A stretch of DNA of 64,000 nucleotides from Pisolithus tinctorius (lineage: Eukaryota > Basidiomycota > Agaricomycetes > Boletales > Pisolithaceae), in assembly GCA_024663395.1 (NCBI GenBank), contig JANFAH010000071.1:62001-126000 (forward strand), given 5' to 3'. Every line of letters starts with the position of its first letter. Position 1 is the stretch's first letter. The notes beneath the pieces were generated by a model. It had not been told where the DNA came from and searched no databases. It worked only from the letters and a program-made list of their open reading frames with translations. The position numbers and the translations under genes were made by a program. This document shows, piece after piece, positions 62,997 through 64,000 of the stretch.

Positions 62997-64000
62997 ATGT
63001 CTATTTGCTGGTCTGGAATTCCCTATGATCAAGACCTTTTGCCTGACCTGACCCAGGAGACAAGTGTTGAGCTGCAAGTCAGCAGCAGAGACAATGAGCA
63101 GGCCATCCAGGGCAAGTTGGCCAAGCACAAGACGCACAAAGTGAAGGCTCAAGAGGAAGTCTGGTTGGAGGCTGAGAGGCAGGAGCAGGCCCAGCTTGAG
63201 GATGAGAGGGCAAGACAGGAGGCTGAGGTGCAGAGGGCCAAGGCCATGTGCAAGGCCAAAGAGGCCAGGAATGCAGCTGAGAGTTGGCAGGTGGATCTCC
63301 TGGTGGGTGGTGTGACTGGGGCCAGGTCCAACATCAAGGTGATGAACCCTTGGTGAGTTACCCACTCAGTTATTATGGATTTGCTAATGTATCCTCTTTC
63401 AGGTGCCTTCATTGTGACTGGACCAACACAGTCTGCATTTGCTCCACTGATAGAAAGAAGTGATGCCTGGCCTGTGACTGGTGGAATGAGCTGAAGGAGC
63501 ATTGCCAGTGGCTGGTCAAGGGGCTGGTCCAGCTGTTGATGAGGGTAAGAGGAAGGCCAATGTGACATCCCCTTGTGCCAGTGAGAAGAACAAGAGGTCA
63601 TGGAAACTGCTGACTGAGATGGTAGAGGGGGCTGACAATGAAGAGGTTGAGGTGATCACAGGACTGTTGAAGAAGGCTGGTGTGGGGAAAGTGACTGGTC
63701 AAGAGGGCAAGGCTGGTCCTGTAACTGGCAATCAAATGGAATGCCTGATCAAGGCAGTTGAACACATCACCAACAATGTGGCCAGTCTTGTGATGGCACA
63801 GAAAGAAGTTTCTCAAAACTTCTACCAGTTTGCCCAGTTGTATGAGACCTATGTTGAGGAATGCTTCAAGTTCCTGATGCCAGATATGCCCTCAGACTGG
63901 GACACCACTGACAAGGAGGACATGGACATGGAGGGGCTTGAAGAGGAGCTGGAGGGGCTGAGAGAGGAAGAGGAAGGCTGGTCCCAGTCCAAGTCAGGTG
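62997..64000 (+). pseudogene. Hypothetical coiled-coil and Cys-rich protein gene, with intron
   Basis: ATG at 62997. Exon 1 encodes a Gln/Glu/Lys/Ala-rich coiled coil (about residues 25-100) and ends in VMNPW. A clean intron follows at 63353-63402 (GTGAGT ... GCTAAT ... TTTCAG, 50 nt). Exon 2 encodes a Cys cluster (CX2C, C, C, then CX2C). A TGA at 63460-63462 between Lys and Cys fits CGA. A one-base shift near 63512 leads into a long open frame (KRKANVTSP, then helical sequence, then a Glu-rich end) that runs off the window. The Cys-cluster plus helical layout resembles multi-copy hypothetical proteins I associate with agaricomycetes; the function is unknown. Confidence 0.5.
63353..63402 (+). 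other. Spliceosomal intron, 50 nt
   Basis: GTGAGT donor, GCTAAT branch-like motif, CTCTTTCAG acceptor. Removing it keeps the frame (TG|G TGC). Confidence 0.75.

Overview
The window is eukaryotic and almost entirely made of transposable elements. It looks like a repeat-rich compartment of a basidiomycete genome, probably an agaricomycete. The reasons are the gag, retropepsin, copia and Helitron protein types, a 50-nt GT-AG intron, and polyproteins broken mainly by CGA-to-TGA changes, as expected where CpG is methylated and deaminates. I see no rRNA, no CRISPR array and no prokaryotic gene, and only a few candidate host genes, all damaged.

Layout. (1) 1-7365: a left-truncated Ty3/gypsy element with a long coding extension after its chromodomain-like region. 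It abuts a gag-like zinc-knuckle gene (7366-7711 plus 15404-16370). That gene is split by a 7.7-kb copia element (7712-15398, target duplication CCCCA), whose integrase is in turn split by a 2.5-kb almost wholly palindromic DNA element (9850-12363). (2) 16.4-33 kb: a mostly CpG-poor graveyard with inverted, direct and tandem repeats, a duplicated hypothetical ORF and a decayed gypsy gag-protease split by a solo LTR. It also holds a complete 636-bp TRIM and a solo copy of it. (3) 33-57.3 kb: a nested cluster of minus-strand copia elements. Delta is truncated. Alpha (41944-57254) contains beta (43933-54006, TSD CCTTG), which contains gamma (45258-50267, TSD GTAAC). Gamma has an intact 1425-residue Gag-Pol frame. 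Alpha lies directly after the HUH motif of a Helitron replicase relic. A damaged intron-containing gene lies at 38.2-39.4 kb. (4) 57.3-64 kb: a copia gag fragment, solo LTRs, a second complete TRIM and a large inverted repeat whose clean right arm preserves the empty sites of four insertions in the left arm. The right edge carries a coiled-coil, Cys-rich gene with an intron.

Most striking is the TRIM family: two full copies and four solo LTRs, all six with perfect 5-bp target duplications. Each LTR carries a 70-72 nt tRNA-Phe(GAA)-like cloverleaf with A and B boxes, while the internal domain starts with a primer-binding site matching the anticodon arm of initiator tRNA-Met. The autonomous copia elements in the window have the same site. 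This looks like a fungal counterpart of plant Cassandra TRIMs, which carry 5S rRNA sequences in their LTRs, and gamma-type copia is a plausible helper. I could not search databases, so novelty is unverified.
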